Of a stretch of 64,000 nt of DNA, positions 44,775 to 54,560 are shown in pieces (the first letter of the stretch is position 1; every line of letters begins with the position of its first letter). This DNA is from Cyclobacterium qasimii M12-11B (GTDB lineage Bacteria > Bacteroidota > Bacteroidia > Cytophagales > Cyclobacteriaceae). The stretch is taken from contig NZ_ATNM01000107.1 in the NCBI RefSeq assembly GCF_000427295.1, positions 48,870-112,869 on the forward strand, written 5' to 3'. The notes beneath the pieces were generated by a model that was given only the letters and a program-made list of their open reading frames with translations, was not told the DNA's origin and did not search any database. The translations under genes and the position numbers were made by a program.

Positions 44775-46328
44775 TTAATAATGACCAACGTTATTGGGTC
44801 TTTCAGGGATGTTTGCTGTCTTCATCCTTTTCTGGAAAGCAGCTTTGCTTTCTCCGGGACTTGGCCATACATCACTTGGGCGATGGGAATCGCTCATCAT
44901 CTTATTTATCGCTTCCACTTTGTCTTTATTGTCAGCACTGATATCATTTTCCTGTTGTGGGTCTGCTATCAAATTGTACAATTCCAATTCCGCCCCGCTT
45001 GCTTTGTGTCCATAATATTCTCCCCAGCGAACGGCTTGATTTTGATTGTGTTCCCAATACAGATACTCATGTTGTTTTTGCGTGCCATTTCCCGTAAGGG
45101 TGGGTAAGATCGAAAGTCCATCAATGTCTGAAGGTGAGTTTACCTGGGCCAAATCCGCTGCCGTTGGAAGGAAATCCCAAAAAGCCCAAATATGATCGCT
45201 TTCTGAACCTGCTGCAATATGACCTGGCCAGCGGGCCATGGCCGGTACATGAAAACCGCCATTGTACTCATTGCTTTTTTGTCCTCTGGTGGGGGACAAA
45301 TGATTGAAAAATTCACTTAAAGTAGGGCCATCTTTTAGGTCCAGGTATCTTTTTTCATAACCCTGACTTGAATTGCCATTGTCGGAGGCAAAGAAGATAA
45401 TGGTGTCATCATCCAGCTCCAATTCTTCCAATAAGGCCATTAATCGACCTACATCTCCGTCCATGCGGGAAATCATGGCAGCCCATTCCTTGTGCTGAAT
45501 CGGCCAGTCTTTGTCCTTGTACTCTCCAAGCTCAGGAACGATTAGCGGACCATGAGGAGGAGTATTGGCCAGGTACAGGAAGAAAGGCTGCTCTTTGTTT
45601 TGTCTCACAAATTCAAGTGCCTTTTCATTGATGATATCAAAAGAATAAACCGCTTCTGAAGGGTCATCTATGCCGTTGGGGATAACTTTTCCTTCTTCAT
45701 CATAGGCACTTGCCTTGGAATAATTGTCATATTCATAATGGGCTTCGTTCCCTGGGAAATAGACTTTTTCTTTGTTGTGGTACAGAAATTCAGGGTAATA
45801 GGTGTGGGCTTGTCGTTGGTTGAGGTAACCATAGAATTCATCGAAACCCATGTTATTGGGAATCCCTGGTTGGTTGTCCAATGCCAATCCCCACTTGCCG
45901 AATAAACCGGTTTTGTATCCTGCTTCTTGCAAAAGCATCGCCACTGTATAATCTTCTTCCCTTAAAGATTCCCGAAAGGATTGATAAGAATTGCCACGTA
46001 CCCTGGCATGCCCCTGATGCAATCCCTGCATCAATGAGGACCTGGATGGCGCGCAAACGGTGCTTCCTGCATAAGCATTTGTGAATTTGATTCCTTCATA
46101 AGCAATCCTGTCTATGTTTGGGGTTTTGATTTTCTCCTGACCAAAAGCACCCAAATCTCCCCAACTCAAGTCATCACTAAGTATGAAAATGATGTTTGGA
46201 ACCCGTTCTTCCTCTTCTTGAGCCTCTTTTTGATTGCCAGAACAGGCAGAAAATAGCAGCAAGGCGGTCAGCATTACCAATGCCCCCTGATTCCTTATTG
46301 GGTTTGTATAAGATGGTTTAAACTTCAT
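44775..46328 (-). CDS. Formylglycine-type sulfatase, lipoprotein
   Basis: A 517-residue sulfatase with a lipoprotein signal (LLLFSAC, Cys29). Metal-binding ILSDDLSWGDLG follows at about 49, then the modification site VCAPSRSSLMQG with Cys92, which must be turned into formylglycine by an anSME-type enzyme not present here. Further motifs are GLFGKWGLALD and FFASDNGNSSQGYEK, and the C-terminal ELYNLIADPQQENDIS. It cleaves sulfate from a glycan, likely of algal origin. It lies 10 bases after the two-lobed esterase gene, so the two form an operon. Confidence 0.93.
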   Translation of the reverse strand: MKFKPSYTNPIRNQGALVMLTALLLFSACSGNQKEAQEEEERVPNIIFILSDDLSWGDLGAFGQEKIKTPNIDRIAYEGIKFTNAYAGSTVCAPSRSSLMQGLHQGHARVRGNSYQSFRESLREEDYTVAMLLQEAGYKTGLFGKWGLALDNQPGIPNNMGFDEFYGYLNQRQAHTYYPEFLYHNKEKVYFPGNEAHYEYDNYSKASAYDEEGKVIPNGIDDPSEAVYSFDIINEKALEFVRQNKEQPFFLYLANTPPHGPLIVPELGEYKDKDWPIQHKEWAAMISRMDGDVGRLMALLEELELDDDTIIFFASDNGNSSQGYEKRYLDLKDGPTLSEFFNHLSPTRGQKSNEYNGGFHVPAMARWPGHIAAGSESDHIWAFWDFLPTAADLAQVNSPSDIDGLSILPTLTGNGTQKQHEYLYWEHNQNQAVRWGEYYGHKASGAELELYNLIADPQQENDISADNKDKVEAINKMMSDSHRPSDVWPSPGESKAAFQKRMKTANIPERPNNVGHY

Positions 46329-46338
46329 GTTAATCTGA

Positions 46339-48438
46339 TTAATAATGGCTTAAAATGTACTTTTTCCTTTCTTCTGGATTGTAGTTGCCCATGGTCCAGG
46401 ATTTATCGTTTTTATGAACCTTGAAAGCAGGCCTTACGGATCGATCCATGCTTTTGATATCCAAATCTCCTGCCGCTGACTTGTCCCCCAACAGTGGATT
46501 CAATACCCTTAATTTCCTTGGCGAAAGGGCCTGATAAATTTGAGGCAGGTCAAAATAGGTCAATATTCCAGGTAAAATGATCTCATGTTGGTATTCTGGA
46601 ATGTCCACTTCCACAATGCTTTCAAAAGAAATTAGGGGGTCTTCCAAAAGAAAAGAAGCAATGTTTTCATCCATTGTCCCGGCAAAAACACCATAGAGGG
46701 CACCCATTCCTGTACCCCAATAATGTATCTTTTGGGCATTGATTTCCGATGATTTTAGCCAGTCGGTAACTGCCAGAACATCCCTTATCCTTTGGCCAAA
46801 AATCGGTTTTCCCAATAGAAAATCCCAAAACTTATTAGCATTGTCAGGGCCTGTTTCGCCAATACCTCGCAAATCAATTCCACACAATAAGTATCCTTTG
46901 GCCAATAGTGCTTCTACCAAATCCAAATCTTCCAACAAATTCGATTTTCCTTCTTCATGAACGTATAGAATCACTTCTTTCCCTACCAAACCCTCATCGG
47001 CACCCATAGTTACACCTGGTACAATTATCCCTGCTTCAGGCTCCATGGTGAATTTCCGAAGCGTCATTCCCTTTCGTTTTATGGGAGCTTCCAGTGTAGC
47101 TTTTCCTTTAATGTCCTTCAGGGAGGTATTCAACACTTGCTCAATTAATTCAGGCAATTGCATTTGAAGCGCTTCAAGTGTTTGCTTGGATTGGATGTTT
47201 TTCCAATTGGCTTTGTTTTGGGCCAAATGCGCTTTTATCAAATCAAGTTCACTGACACTTCCTGGTTCATTATAAACACTTCCGTTTTGTGTAGCCCATA
47301 ATTCCTCCTCTTTCATTAGTGGCGTTTCCTCCTCCCAAAATGTAGAGGGATCGCCTCCGGTCCATTTTAGTATCCATGAATAGGTGGCCTCTCTTTGTTC
47401 TTGATTGTAATCATGCCCTGCTCGGACCATGCTTGTTTTGAATTTCTCCGGTACTCCATGAGCGGCATAAGACTTACTTAGCCAGGTGTCCAGTTCCCAA
47501 ACACCCTCAGGAGGATTCAAACTGTCGTCCGATGTGGCATTTAGCATTAGTGCATGGGGTACCTGGCAGAACAATGGATCTCCCCGTGGATCAATCAACT
47601 GACCGAATGCCCCGAAGAAAACCTGCTCATGATCAGTGGCAAGGTTGGCCAGGGTGCGGTGTGACCAGGTATTGGGATTACAGGTAGGTATGGCAACAGC
47701 AATGCGATCGTCCAGGGGCAAGATATAAGTGGTGGTCATTCCCCCTCCCGAACTTCCGGTCATGCCAATCTTAGTGGGATCCACTTCGGGTCTACTTTCC
47801 AGGTAATCGATCGCCCTGATGACATCCCATGCCATAAAATTGAATAGGTGGGTGCCGCTTAAAAAGGCTTTTGTTCCCAATATCTTGTGAGAAGCGAGCA
47901 ACCCCCGTTCTCCCTGACCTATCTGGTCAATGGTCAGCACTACAAAGCCATTTTTCGCCTGTGCGATACTCATCCTTTGGTACCGTTCATTGGCTTTTCC
48001 ATTTTGGGCATGTCCTATCACATTCAACTGGGCAGGTCTTGGTCCGGAAAAGTTTCGGGGTAGGTATAAATTGGCACTTACATATAAATTTGGCCGGCTT
48101 TCAAACAAGATATTTTCGATGCTGTATTCCTCGTGTTCAATTCGACCCGTAACACGTGCATTCAAAGGTGTTTTTTCCGGGAATGCCCCTGTCCATTCTT
48201 TCATGGCATCCGAAATGGATGCTGCCCGAAGGTCCCAATCTTCAGCAGCTTTTAGTGAGGATAGGAGGGAATCCCTTTTGGTAAATTGGGTAGTGACCTT
48301 CTTGGTAAGGTAGTCTCGCATCATGGTAGCTGCAGGCTGATTCAAGACAGTCAAATCATCCATCACGATGGCATTCTGACCATTTACAGCTCCAATTGTT
48401 AAAAACAAAACAAGATATAACCAAATGTACTTCCGCAT
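46339..48438 (-). CDS. Two-lobed alpha/beta hydrolase (acetyl xylan esterase-like), second lobe inactive
   Basis: A 699-residue exported protein with a signal peptide (ends AVNGQ). The first lobe (about 90-400) has the nucleophile motif GMTGSSGGG (Ser230) and a later ATSDDSLNPPEGVWEL and RAGHDYNQEQR with a probable His, so it should be active. The second lobe (about 480-690) repeats the fold but its elbow reads GTGMG, without Ser, so this lobe is likely a non-catalytic partner. The pattern fits esterases that remove acetyl or other acyl groups from glycans. It begins the operon with the sulfatase, so both likely debranch the same sulfated, acylated polysaccharide. Confidence 0.82.
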   Translation of the reverse strand: MRKYIWLYLVLFLTIGAVNGQNAIVMDDLTVLNQPAATMMRDYLTKKVTTQFTKRDSLLSSLKAAEDWDLRAASISDAMKEWTGAFPEKTPLNARVTGRIEHEEYSIENILFESRPNLYVSANLYLPRNFSGPRPAQLNVIGHAQNGKANERYQRMSIAQAKNGFVVLTIDQIGQGERGLLASHKILGTKAFLSGTHLFNFMAWDVIRAIDYLESRPEVDPTKIGMTGSSGGGMTTTYILPLDDRIAVAIPTCNPNTWSHRTLANLATDHEQVFFGAFGQLIDPRGDPLFCQVPHALMLNATSDDSLNPPEGVWELDTWLSKSYAAHGVPEKFKTSMVRAGHDYNQEQREATYSWILKWTGGDPSTFWEEETPLMKEEELWATQNGSVYNEPGSVSELDLIKAHLAQNKANWKNIQSKQTLEALQMQLPELIEQVLNTSLKDIKGKATLEAPIKRKGMTLRKFTMEPEAGIIVPGVTMGADEGLVGKEVILYVHEEGKSNLLEDLDLVEALLAKGYLLCGIDLRGIGETGPDNANKFWDFLLGKPIFGQRIRDVLAVTDWLKSSEINAQKIHYWGTGMGALYGVFAGTMDENIASFLLEDPLISFESIVEVDIPEYQHEIILPGILTYFDLPQIYQALSPRKLRVLNPLLGDKSAAGDLDIKSMDRSVRPAFKVHKNDKSWTMGNYNPEERKKYILSHY

Positions 48439-48622
48439 TTTACCTGATTTTAAGTAGTTAAGGGGATTCTAATTAACTGTTTTAACCGGATAATGCAATA
48501 AGATTTTTAGTAAGTGGTAAGGATTAGATCTATGCTGTTGCCTTCGAAGAGCGCAGGGGACGGTACGTTTTCGGTGGGTGCTGGTATTAAGATAGAACAG
48601 TCTATCAGGTTTTTTACAGCCT

Positions 48623-48832
48623 TTACTTTTTATTTAGAAGATTTCGAGAACTGCTGTGCGCTATGCAATCCTCAATAGGCTCTGAATCTGAAATCTTAAG
48701 TAATTCAACGATCTCATTCGGTAAATCGTCCATTGATGCTTTACGAAAAGCTTCAATTTGATTGATTTTTTGCTCATCCTCCAAGTTTGAAATCCAATTG
48801 ATAAGCGATATTTTTCTTTCTTCTATCGTCAT
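48623..48832 (-). CDS. Small antitoxin-like protein
   Basis: About 69 residues from the Met opening MTIEERKISLINWISN. A helical N-terminus with LINWISNLEDEQKINQIEA and an acidic end SDSEPIEDCIAHSSSR resemble small antitoxins that precede a ParE/RelE-type toxin. No toxin gene follows within the next 184 bases, so it would be an orphan. The call is tentative; a longer in-frame Met 25 codons upstream exists. Confidence 0.4.
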   Translation of the reverse strand: MTIEERKISLINWISNLEDEQKINQIEAFRKASMDDLPNEIVELLKISDSEPIEDCIAHSSSRNLLNKK

Positions 48833-49159
48833 AAGGTTAAAAATACTAAAAGTTTTTTGTTTTACTAGTTCGAATCCCTCATTCACAAGCACTTTAATTA
48901 GGGACACTAGTGTCGTCTATTCCAGTACGCTTTATGTTTAAAAGTAGATTGACAAGCCCTTGATAGGAGGGAGTTCTCCTGAAGGCTTGCCATTGACTGA
49001 GTTTGATTTATGTAATTAATATATTAGAGGGTATTTTCTTGGTCAAGCCGTGCTCTCTTTAAAAAATTAGCTTTATGGGTTTATTTCATTGGCGTAAGTT
49101 TTAATGGGTGAATAAACTTAGCTATTTGCGCACTTGGCCTTTACTTACCTATCTTTCCC
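48833..49159. other. Intergenic region, nothing recognised
   Basis: These 327 bases contain no clear gene or hairpin. They follow the tail sheath gene on the minus strand. Confidence 0.5.
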
Positions 49160-50754
49160 TCACGATTCCTGCATTTTCTGCTGAAAGCTGATTTCTATGA
49201 ATTCTGCCGGATGGGAGAGGGCTACTTTTACGGATACACGTAAGATGCCGTTTAAAATGTCTTCTGCGGTCATGGTGCTTCCCAAACCTACATTTACGGT
49301 ATAGGCATCTGATGGACTTGAACCCACAAGTCCTCCTTGTTTCCATAAATTGGTTAAAAAGTTTTGGATCATGCTTTTTATTGATACCCAAGTATTGGCG
49401 GTATTTGGTTCATATTCATAGTCCTTAATGGCCTGTTTTATGGATTGTTCCAGAAAGATGGCCGCACGCTTTATATTGATATACCTCCAATCAGTGGAAT
49501 TGCCATCCAGGGTTCGAGCGCCCCATATCAGCAATCCATTGTTTGGGAATAAGCGAATGGGATTGATGGCTTTTCCTGATAAGGGTGCATTGAGGTCTTC
49601 CTGAAAATCCTGGCTTATGTTTATCGCAGGGGCTTTTACATCAATCATGCTTATATTTGCAGGGGCTTTCCAAACCCCTGCAGTATTGTCTACTGTGGTA
49701 TAAATTCCTGCGATAGCACCGGAAGGTGGGGTCAAATTTAATTTTTTAAAATGGCCTCCCTTAGCGATTGATAGGCTTTGCTTATCAGTTGAAGGTTTTG
49801 GTCTGCCTTTTGCCTATTTTTCTTATCTATTTTTAGTTGTTCTTCTTTACTTATTTTGCTGTCTGTCATTGGAGGATCATCAGCTCCTTCTCCAGCCGTT
49901 TGGCCTGTGAGTTGGGATACCATCAATAAGAATGGACCTCTATTAACTTCAGGTTTTTTTGGGGCTTCCAACTGGAGCAAGTAGTCCAGGGTTTTCAGGG
50001 CATTGGCAGATAGGTTTTTATAAGAATAATCCTCTTTTGGGTACAGAAATGTATGAAGCCAGGGATAATAAGCAGCTGCATAAGCATTGTAGTTTGGACG
50101 GATAGGGTTCACGTTTTCTCGAAAGGCATCAATGCTCTCTGAAGGATTTTTTTCAGTTTGCCAATAAGCCAAGGGAATGTCTAATATGGACATTCGATTG
50201 CCCATGCTTCCACAATGGTTGACCATATGGGATTGTAAGGCATAAGCGGCTTTGAATTTGTCCTTCAAATGGATTTGGCTTTCATCAAATAATTCCACAG
50301 CATCCGGAACAAGGAGTAGGGTAGGTTCCGGTACTTTTTCCAATAGATCTATTCCTGCTATTAGGTCTGCTAAATTTGGAGCAACAGTGTAATTACCCAC
50401 ACTTACGATATAACATTGATCTCCACCATTTTGATAGAAAAATTTTACTGCCTTGTACATCCGGTAATGCGGCCCATTGGCTTTGAGCAGGTAGTTTTCC
50501 CCGTTTTGACCAATGAAGTCGGCTTCACTTGACTCGGTCTTTTCAAGGTCAAATTGAATCAAAGGTGGTTCTTTACCGAAAATCCTATAAAATTCATACA
50601 GTGAGGTTACTCTCCGCGGCTTATTGCATAAATCCTCCCCTAAGAAGGTGTAACCGATAAAGGCCGGTATGGAAGTGGGTACCGGAACGACTGTATTAGG
50701 GCGGGCGTACAATTCATTTATATATACCCCGGGGGTTTTCATTGGTTTGGTCAT
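49160..50754 (-). pseudogene. Phage tail sheath-like protein, broken by a one-base frameshift
   Basis: Two frames form one sheath protein of about 531 residues. The first (49738-50754) opens MTKPMKTPGVYINEL with the family's PGVYINE, then IPAFIGYT and RVTSLYEFYRIFG. It stops at LREAILKN. The second (49160-49735) opens at TPPSGAIAGIYTTVDNTAGVWKAPAN, the classic C-terminal sheath domain, with GLLIWGARTLDG and WRYINIKRAAIFLEQSI. One more A in the coding-strand A6 run at 49742-49747 restores ILKKLNLTPPSGAIAG. The sheath wraps a tail tube and contracts. It is alone: no tube, baseplate, spike or ATPase gene is near. Confidence 0.85.
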
Positions 50755-50774
50755 GGTTGTTAGTTTATGCCTTG

Positions 50775-51014
50775 TTATTTATCCTTAGGCAAAGCATCAA
50801 ATTGTTTGCGTTTGTCATTAAACCATTTTTTTATGGCATCAGGAGATTGCATCAATTGCTGCATTTTTCCCATGGCTTTTAAGTGGGCGGGATCCTTTTT
50901 TTGGAACATTTCCATGCCATGGTTTTTGCTGAGTGCAGCCATTTCATCAAAGGTAGAGGCATGAAATGCCAGTCCACAAGCTCCCCCAAGTTGTTCACAG
51001 GTCATTGTTTTCAT
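50775..51014 (-). CDS. Small DUF1059-like cysteine-containing protein
   Basis: A 79-residue protein that opens MKTMTCEQLGGACGLAFHAS, with two Cys and TFDEMAALSKNHGMEMF, close to small DUF1059-type proteins of Bacteroidota. The C-terminal part is helical (AIKKWFNDKRKQFDALPKD). The role is unknown; the Cys pair might bind metal. It starts 21 bases upstream of the tail sheath gene on the same strand and could be cotranscribed, though a functional link is doubtful. Confidence 0.75.
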   Translation of the reverse strand: MKTMTCEQLGGACGLAFHASTFDEMAALSKNHGMEMFQKKDPAHLKAMGKMQQLMQSPDAIKKWFNDKRKQFDALPKDK

Positions 51015-51303
51015 TATAGGTTGGATTTATTGTTCATTAAAAAAGCATTTCTGGACTGCGAAAACAGTTCTTTGGCCAATTCTATGTCAGTTATCTATTC
51101 TTCGTTTTTGTAATCTGCTGTAAAATAACGAATATAAGTAAAATCCTTTGGTTTTGACAGGCTGGCTTCGACAGGCTCAGCCACCTGCAATAGGTTAATG
51201 ATTTGGCGAAAGCCAGAAAGCTGTATTAACGTTTAAAAGCCTCCGGTAAATCTGGGGGCTATTGATAACCTGACCCTTTGTTACAAATACCCCTTCTCTT
51301 ATG

Positions 51304-51367
51304 GCAGGGGGATTTTTTTCGAGGATTTTCAATATAAAATTGATCGAAGTAATTGATAATTACGTAA
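51304..51367. repeat. Dispersed repeat, family B copy 1
   Basis: GCAGGGGGATTTTTTTCGAG, later ATCGAA, then TACGTAA. It matches 54298-54360 with scattered mismatches, so the same element borders the FAD oxidoreductase operon on both sides. Confidence 0.6.
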
Positions 51368-51476
51368 TAAATCCCCCTGCGCCCCCTTTAAAGGGGGATT
51401 CCGGTTTTTCAAGAATTTCCGAGTACGTTATTGACTTTTCAATTGGTTAGCCCATTAATAGGGTAAGATCAAAAAA

Positions 51477-51510
51477 TCTGGCTTTGGCCAAAATTTAGGG
51501 AAGGAAAGGA
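51477..51510. repeat. Dispersed repeat, family C copy
   Basis: TCTGGCTTTGGCCAAAATTT and following bases; the same element lies at 54561-54594 and, inverted and shorter, at 51201-51217. Confidence 0.55.
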
Positions 51511-51756
51511 TTTTCATTAAAAATGCCTTTTCCAACGGTATAGGGCTAAAGAATTACAAAGGTTATCCCTACCTTAGTATACTTAAACACGGGACTTTTT
51601 CCTTGGCTTGAAATTCAGATTGAATCAAAGTTCCAGGATTTCCGTAAAACCAGATATAGTTATTTCGATGCAAGGATATCTTGCAAATATTATTAATGTA
51701 AAATCATTTACCATCATGCCTTGTGCATGAACAAAGGTTAAAATAAAACATAGCAT

Positions 51757-53136
51757 ATGAAGCGAAGAAAGATGATTTCCACTATGGGAGCCATTTCCCT
51801 AGGATTAGCCTCTTCACCACTTGCCAAAGCAGACGTGGTAAAAGAACCCTATAAAATAACGGAGAAAACAATTGAAACCGATATTTTGATTGTTGGTGGT
51901 GGTACTGCAGGGGTGGTGGCAGCCATTCAGGCAGGGAGAGCAGGGGCTAAAACGATCCTGGTAGAAAGTGGTAGTCAACTTGGAGGAACAACCACCACCG
52001 GAGGCGTTTCCTTCCCTGGGATTTTCCATGCCTGGGGAAAACAGGTCATCGGAGGCATAGGCTGGGAATTGGTTTTGGATGCTGTGAATCTAAACGATGA
52101 TATCCTGCCCAATTTCTCCATTGTTGCCAATAATACTACTATTCGCCATTGGAGACATCAGGTAACTGTCAATCCAGCGCTTTACGCCATGCTTGCAGAG
52201 GAAAAGTGCGTGGAAGCAGGTGTTGATATTCGTTATTACGAAACGCCTACGACTATCAAATTTAACAAAGGCAAATGGTCTGTGAAAACAGTGGGTAAGG
52301 GGTGTAGCAATGAAATTATTTGTGATCAGATCATCGATTGTACCGGTAATGCTACCGCTGCATCAATAGCAGGCTTTAAACTATTAAAAGAAGAAGATAC
52401 GCAACCTGGATCTTTTGTCTTCAGAATCGGTGGCTATGATTTGGAAAAGCTGGACCTTTCTAAGATTCCAAAAGAATACCATTCCAGGCTTAAGCAAAAC
52501 ATGCTTATCAATAGTGATGTGAAAGTGGAATCATCCGTCAACAATTTTCCTCCTACTTCCCCTTATAATTATGTCTATGTACATGGAGCTGACTCCTCTA
52601 CTTCGGAGCTACATACAAAAGCAAATATAGAGGGAAGGGCTTCACTATTGCAATTGATTAGAAAATTAAGAACATTCCCAGGTTGTGAAAAGATAAAATT
52701 ATTGGATGCGCGGCCTGAAACGGCTATTCGGGAAACTTACCGAATTGACGGGCTCTACCAAATCACACACAATGATTATGTTACCGGGAAAGTATTTGAA
52801 GATTCCCTGTCCTATTCATTTTATCCAATCGATTTGCATCGAAACGGGAAATCCATTTACCAGGAATATCTAGAGGAGGATGTTGTTGCCACCATTCCAC
52901 TCAGGGCATTGATACCTAAAGGCAGCCAGAATTTCCTGGTTGCCGGTCGTTGTTTGAGCAGTGACAGGCTGGCCAATTCCGCACTACGTGTTCAGGCATC
53001 CTGTATGGGGATGGCACAGGCTGCTGCGGCGGCGGCAGTATTGGCCATCAAACATAAAGTTACACCAGCGAATGTCCCCCTAGCGGAATTGAAAAATATG
53101 CTAAAGGAACATGGAGGGATAGTTCCGAATGCGTAA
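51757..53136 (+). CDS. Exported FAD-dependent oxidoreductase (FAD_oxidored family)
   Basis: A 459-residue protein. It begins MKRRKMISTMGAISLGLASSPLAKA, a signal peptide with a weak twin-arginine character, so it may be exported folded with its FAD. The FAD site DILIVGGGTAGVVAAIQAGRAGAKTILVE (about 43-71) and GGTTTTGGVSFPG follow, and the C-terminal QNFLVAGRCLSSDRLANSALRVQASCMGMAQA is the second FAD-binding part. The substrate is not known. It is followed 24 bases later by the FMN-attachment-like protein gene, which may pass electrons to it. Confidence 0.85.
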   Translation: MKRRKMISTMGAISLGLASSPLAKADVVKEPYKITEKTIETDILIVGGGTAGVVAAIQAGRAGAKTILVESGSQLGGTTTTGGVSFPGIFHAWGKQVIGGIGWELVLDAVNLNDDILPNFSIVANNTTIRHWRHQVTVNPALYAMLAEEKCVEAGVDIRYYETPTTIKFNKGKWSVKTVGKGCSNEIICDQIIDCTGNATAASIAGFKLLKEEDTQPGSFVFRIGGYDLEKLDLSKIPKEYHSRLKQNMLINSDVKVESSVNNFPPTSPYNYVYVHGADSSTSELHTKANIEGRASLLQLIRKLRTFPGCEKIKLLDARPETAIRETYRIDGLYQITHNDYVTGKVFEDSLSYSFYPIDLHRNGKSIYQEYLEEDVVATIPLRALIPKGSQNFLVAGRCLSSDRLANSALRVQASCMGMAQAAAAAAVLAIKHKVTPANVPLAELKNMLKEHGGIVPNA

Positions 53137-53160
53137 GTTGTTCATTCAAAGAATAATTAA

Positions 53161-54255
53161 ATGATCAATTGGATCAAGGGCTTATTGGTTGGGGCATTAT
53201 TGCTCCCATTTTCTTTTGAAAATGGAGAGGACATTCGATATTTTCAACAATCAACGATTCCTCTAACTGATTCCACTGATGTAATCGTATCCTCTATTTA
53301 TGATTCTTTATCAAATCAGGACATTTACCAGGTAAAAACATCAACTGGTACGCCTGTACATTATTATATTGAACTTCAAGAAGGGGTATGTTTTGAAAAT
53401 GAGTGCCGGCCCCTGAATATTCTGATCTACTGGAACATTACTGGTAGGTACCTGGGGTTTGAACTGGTGGATGGCGAATTCCTGAGTAAGTTTGACCATG
53501 AGCCTTTTTCACCAAAGGAATATGAGGAACTGGATCAGCTGTTGGCAGATCCATTCCTGCCTTTGGGCAATTATACTTTTGAAGATTTGGTTAAAAGACC
53601 AGATACAGTCAGCCAATCCCTGGATGGTGTTTCGGGAGCCACCATGAAAGATGTGCTGGAATACATAGTGCCCGGAGCTGCCTATACTACTCATAAATTA
53701 TGGAATGTGATCCATGGTCCCATTCAACAAGAAGTCATCCGCATGACAGAGCGGAACCTTGATTCCTCATTGCTTAATAAAATCCTGCAAAGCAGGGATC
53801 AAAGTGACCAAACCTGGGCTCTGGAACGGATCGCTCAGCTTTCTGATTTGGATGATTCTGTGGTTGAATCCCTAGTAAGGATTCTTCTTGAGGGGGAGCA
53901 TTTTCAAGCTTACCTGTTGTTGAAATCACTGTCTATAAAGCAATTGGAATCAGAGCATTTGCAGCTTCATCTTTTTAGCCTTATAGGAAAGGTTGACTTT
54001 AGCATTGAAAATATGATTTTTGATAAATTGGTTGAAGCACCGCAACTTCACGGCTCTGTTGTGGATGCTTCAATTCCCATCCTTACAGCATTGAGCGGTT
54101 CCCAATTGGGAAAGTTGCTGAAGCTTTATTCGCATCATGAAGTAAAAAATCCTGAGTTTAATCAGGCTCTAAAACAGATGGTACCCATTGAAAATAGTTT
54201 TATAGAGCGCCAGGTGTTGAAGTTCCTGGATAAGCAAGCGGAAACTTCTGATTAA
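53161..54255 (+). CDS. Exported protein with FMN-attachment-like motif and HEAT-like C-terminus
   Basis: A 364-residue protein with an N-terminal hydrophobic segment (LLVGALLLPFSF) as signal or anchor. After a small beta domain (about 40-150, with GRYLGFELVDGEFLSKFDHE) comes SLDGVSGATMKDV with Asp155, Ser158 and Thr161. This fits the D-x-x-SGAT pattern to which ApbE-type enzymes attach FMN in FMN-binding domains (NqrC, RnfG). The rest (about 195-364) is a run of paired helices like HEAT repeats (SDQTWALERIAQLSDLDD). It directly follows the FAD oxidoreductase gene. It may be an electron-transfer partner; this is inference, and no apbE gene is near. Confidence 0.65.
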   Translation: MINWIKGLLVGALLLPFSFENGEDIRYFQQSTIPLTDSTDVIVSSIYDSLSNQDIYQVKTSTGTPVHYYIELQEGVCFENECRPLNILIYWNITGRYLGFELVDGEFLSKFDHEPFSPKEYEELDQLLADPFLPLGNYTFEDLVKRPDTVSQSLDGVSGATMKDVLEYIVPGAAYTTHKLWNVIHGPIQQEVIRMTERNLDSSLLNKILQSRDQSDQTWALERIAQLSDLDDSVVESLVRILLEGEHFQAYLLLKSLSIKQLESEHLQLHLFSLIGKVDFSIENMIFDKLVEAPQLHGSVVDASIPILTALSGSQLGKLLKLYSHHEVKNPEFNQALKQMVPIENSFIERQVLKFLDKQAETSD

Positions 54256-54297
54256 GTGGAGAATATGTTTTTTCAAATCCCCCTTTTTATAAAGGGG

Positions 54298-54360
54298 GCA
54301 GGGGGATTTTTTCGAGCTCTCTCAATTTAAAATAAATCGAATAGGTGGATAACTACGTAA
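54298..54360. repeat. Dispersed repeat, family B copy 2
   Basis: GCAGGGGGATTTTTTCGAG to TACGTAA; mate of 51304-51367. Confidence 0.6.
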
Positions 54361-54560
54361 TTCCTACCGAAGGCTGATCGGAGTCGATGCCATAGGGATC
54401 TGTGCCCGTATACCTACTCCTTCGACGCCGCTCAGGATCCGGTTACTGTTTAAAAAGTGGTGCCATTTCAATAGCCATAATTTAATCCATAGCAAATTGT
54501 CCAAGAAAACAATTCAATGTGAAATGGCTTCAGCCCATTTAAAGAAGGTGATTTGTGAAT

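Larger units (their letters stand above)
51015..51756. other. Repeat-rich intergenic region before the FAD oxidoreductase
   Basis: These 742 bases hold no gene. Repeats are seen at 51165 (GCTTCGACAGGCTCAG), 51201-51217 and 51477-51510 (TCTGGCTT.GCCAAAATTT family, opposite orientations), 51304-51367 (GCAGGGGGATTTTTT family) and 51382-51397 (CCCCCTTTAAAGGGGG palindrome). The operon promoter should lie around 51600-51720. Confidence 0.6.

Noticed and set aside
49149..49391. An 80-residue reverse-strand frame beside the tail sheath
   Set aside because: It overlaps the C-terminal sheath domain in another frame and shows no family motif.
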